From Desulfosudis oleivorans (GTDB lineage: Bacteria; Desulfobacterota; Desulfobacteria; Desulfobacterales; SURF-7): a stretch of DNA of 64,000 nt. Below, one piece after another: positions 63,839-64,000 of the stretch (positions within the stretch are counted from its first letter, which is position 1; each line of letters opens with the position of its first letter). The notes under the pieces are model-generated. The model was not told where the DNA came from. It saw only the letters and a list, made by a program, of their open reading frames with translations, and ran no database searches. A program made the position numbers and the translations under genes. The stretch spans positions 124,001 to 188,000 of the forward strand of contig DYJD01000001.1 of the NCBI GenBank assembly GCA_020723325.1. The letters are read 5' to 3'.

Positions 63839-64000
63839 TCAAAACAGATACAGTTCCCCTCTTTTATTCGCTTCACTTATGAAAAGAGCTATTTCTTCAG
63901 CTCCGGTAGCCACTCTGTGAAGGCACTTTTTATGTTCTTCCGATGACATAAATTCGACTGCCTTTTCAAGATCAGTAAAATCAACGCCGGTCAGATCTTT
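63839..64000 (-). CDS. C-terminal part of an unknown protein (partial)
   Basis: An open minus-strand frame enters from the right edge and ends with TGA at 63841-63839. It encodes 53 residues, including VDFTDLEKAVEFMSSEEHKK and ATGAEEIALFISEANKRGEL, a helical, soluble-looking end. Family not recognised. Confidence 0.55.
   Translation of the reverse strand, partial: KDLTGVDFTDLEKAVEFMSSEEHKKCLHRVATGAEEIALFISEANKRGELYLF

Noticed and set aside
63742-63882. Short frames starting at 63742 and 63787, the latter after AGGAGG
   Set aside because: Only 25-31 codons, overlapping the antisense C-terminal coding end of the edge gene, and without recognisable features.

Overview
The window is chromosomal DNA of an anaerobic Desulfobacterota-type bacterium (most likely Desulfobacterales). 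This is inferred from moderately GC-rich coding with AT-rich intergenic islands, a sigma-54 activator, an anaerobic thiamine operon (thiH rather than thiO, short ThiC, short ThiF), a phenylacetate-CoA ligase with an ACT-domain protein and Liv transporter, a CooT-type nickel protein, cysteine-rich iron-sulfur proteins, PAS-type hybrid kinases and a TatT lipoprotein. No rRNA, tRNA, CRISPR array or phage was seen.

Layout. 0-7 kb: a type IV/MSHA-like pilus locus (PilB/GspE ATPase, PilC/GspF, membrane-bound sigma-54 activator, a pilin behind a candidate sigma-54 promoter, and a convergent GT-C/TPR membrane protein). 7-8.7 kb: a decayed hybrid histidine kinase and non-coding DNA. 8.7-12.2 kb: a secreted LVIVD beta-propeller and a PilZ protein. 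12.3-18.7 kb (minus): ACT protein, LivKHMGF and PaaK, probably uptake and activation of aromatic or branched amino-acid derivatives. 18.9-20.9 kb: periplasmic 5'-nucleotidase and a lipoprotein. 21.1-26.2 kb: TPP riboswitch with intrinsic terminator, then thiS-thiG-thiH-thiF-thiE-thiC. 26.3-33.1 kb: DUF362 protein, glycogen phosphorylase, EAL/HDOD protein, and a minus-strand pair encoding a ParA ATPase fused to a glycogen-binding CBM48 domain plus a small protein with a ParB-like N-terminal peptide. 33.3-37.7 kb: YkgJ-type protein, M48 lipoprotein protease, Spy/CpxP-like lipoprotein and a CpxR/CpxA-like pair. 38-46.9 kb: CooT with a very His-rich tail, ferredoxin-like protein, PAS hybrid kinase, DUF504, KbaZ/GatZ-like protein, MBL hydrolase, FMN-dependent nitronate monooxygenase-like enzyme and a small HD phosphohydrolase. 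47.1-60.2 kb: a long plus-strand catabolic block (MDR oxidoreductase, TatT lipoprotein, DppBCDF-type ABC transporter, binding protein with a coiled-coil insertion, acetoacetate-decarboxylase-like protein, SDR, acyl-CoA dehydrogenase, DUF3141-TerB hydrolase). 60-64 kb: an accessory region with a duplicated gene 3' end, an AT-rich ATC-hydrolase-like gene, an orphan gene followed by an integron attC-like hairpin, and unknown genes.

The most interesting candidate system is the ParA-CBM48 ATPase with its small ParB-mimic partner beside glycogen phosphorylase. I propose that it positions or segregates glycogen granules, by analogy with ParA-type positioning of carboxysomes and other cargos. This is inference from domain architecture and neighbourhood. 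The window also carries several families of short intergenic repeats: heptamer tandem repeats, a GGTATC-type element, REP-like palindromes and a GTTACATAACAT dyad.
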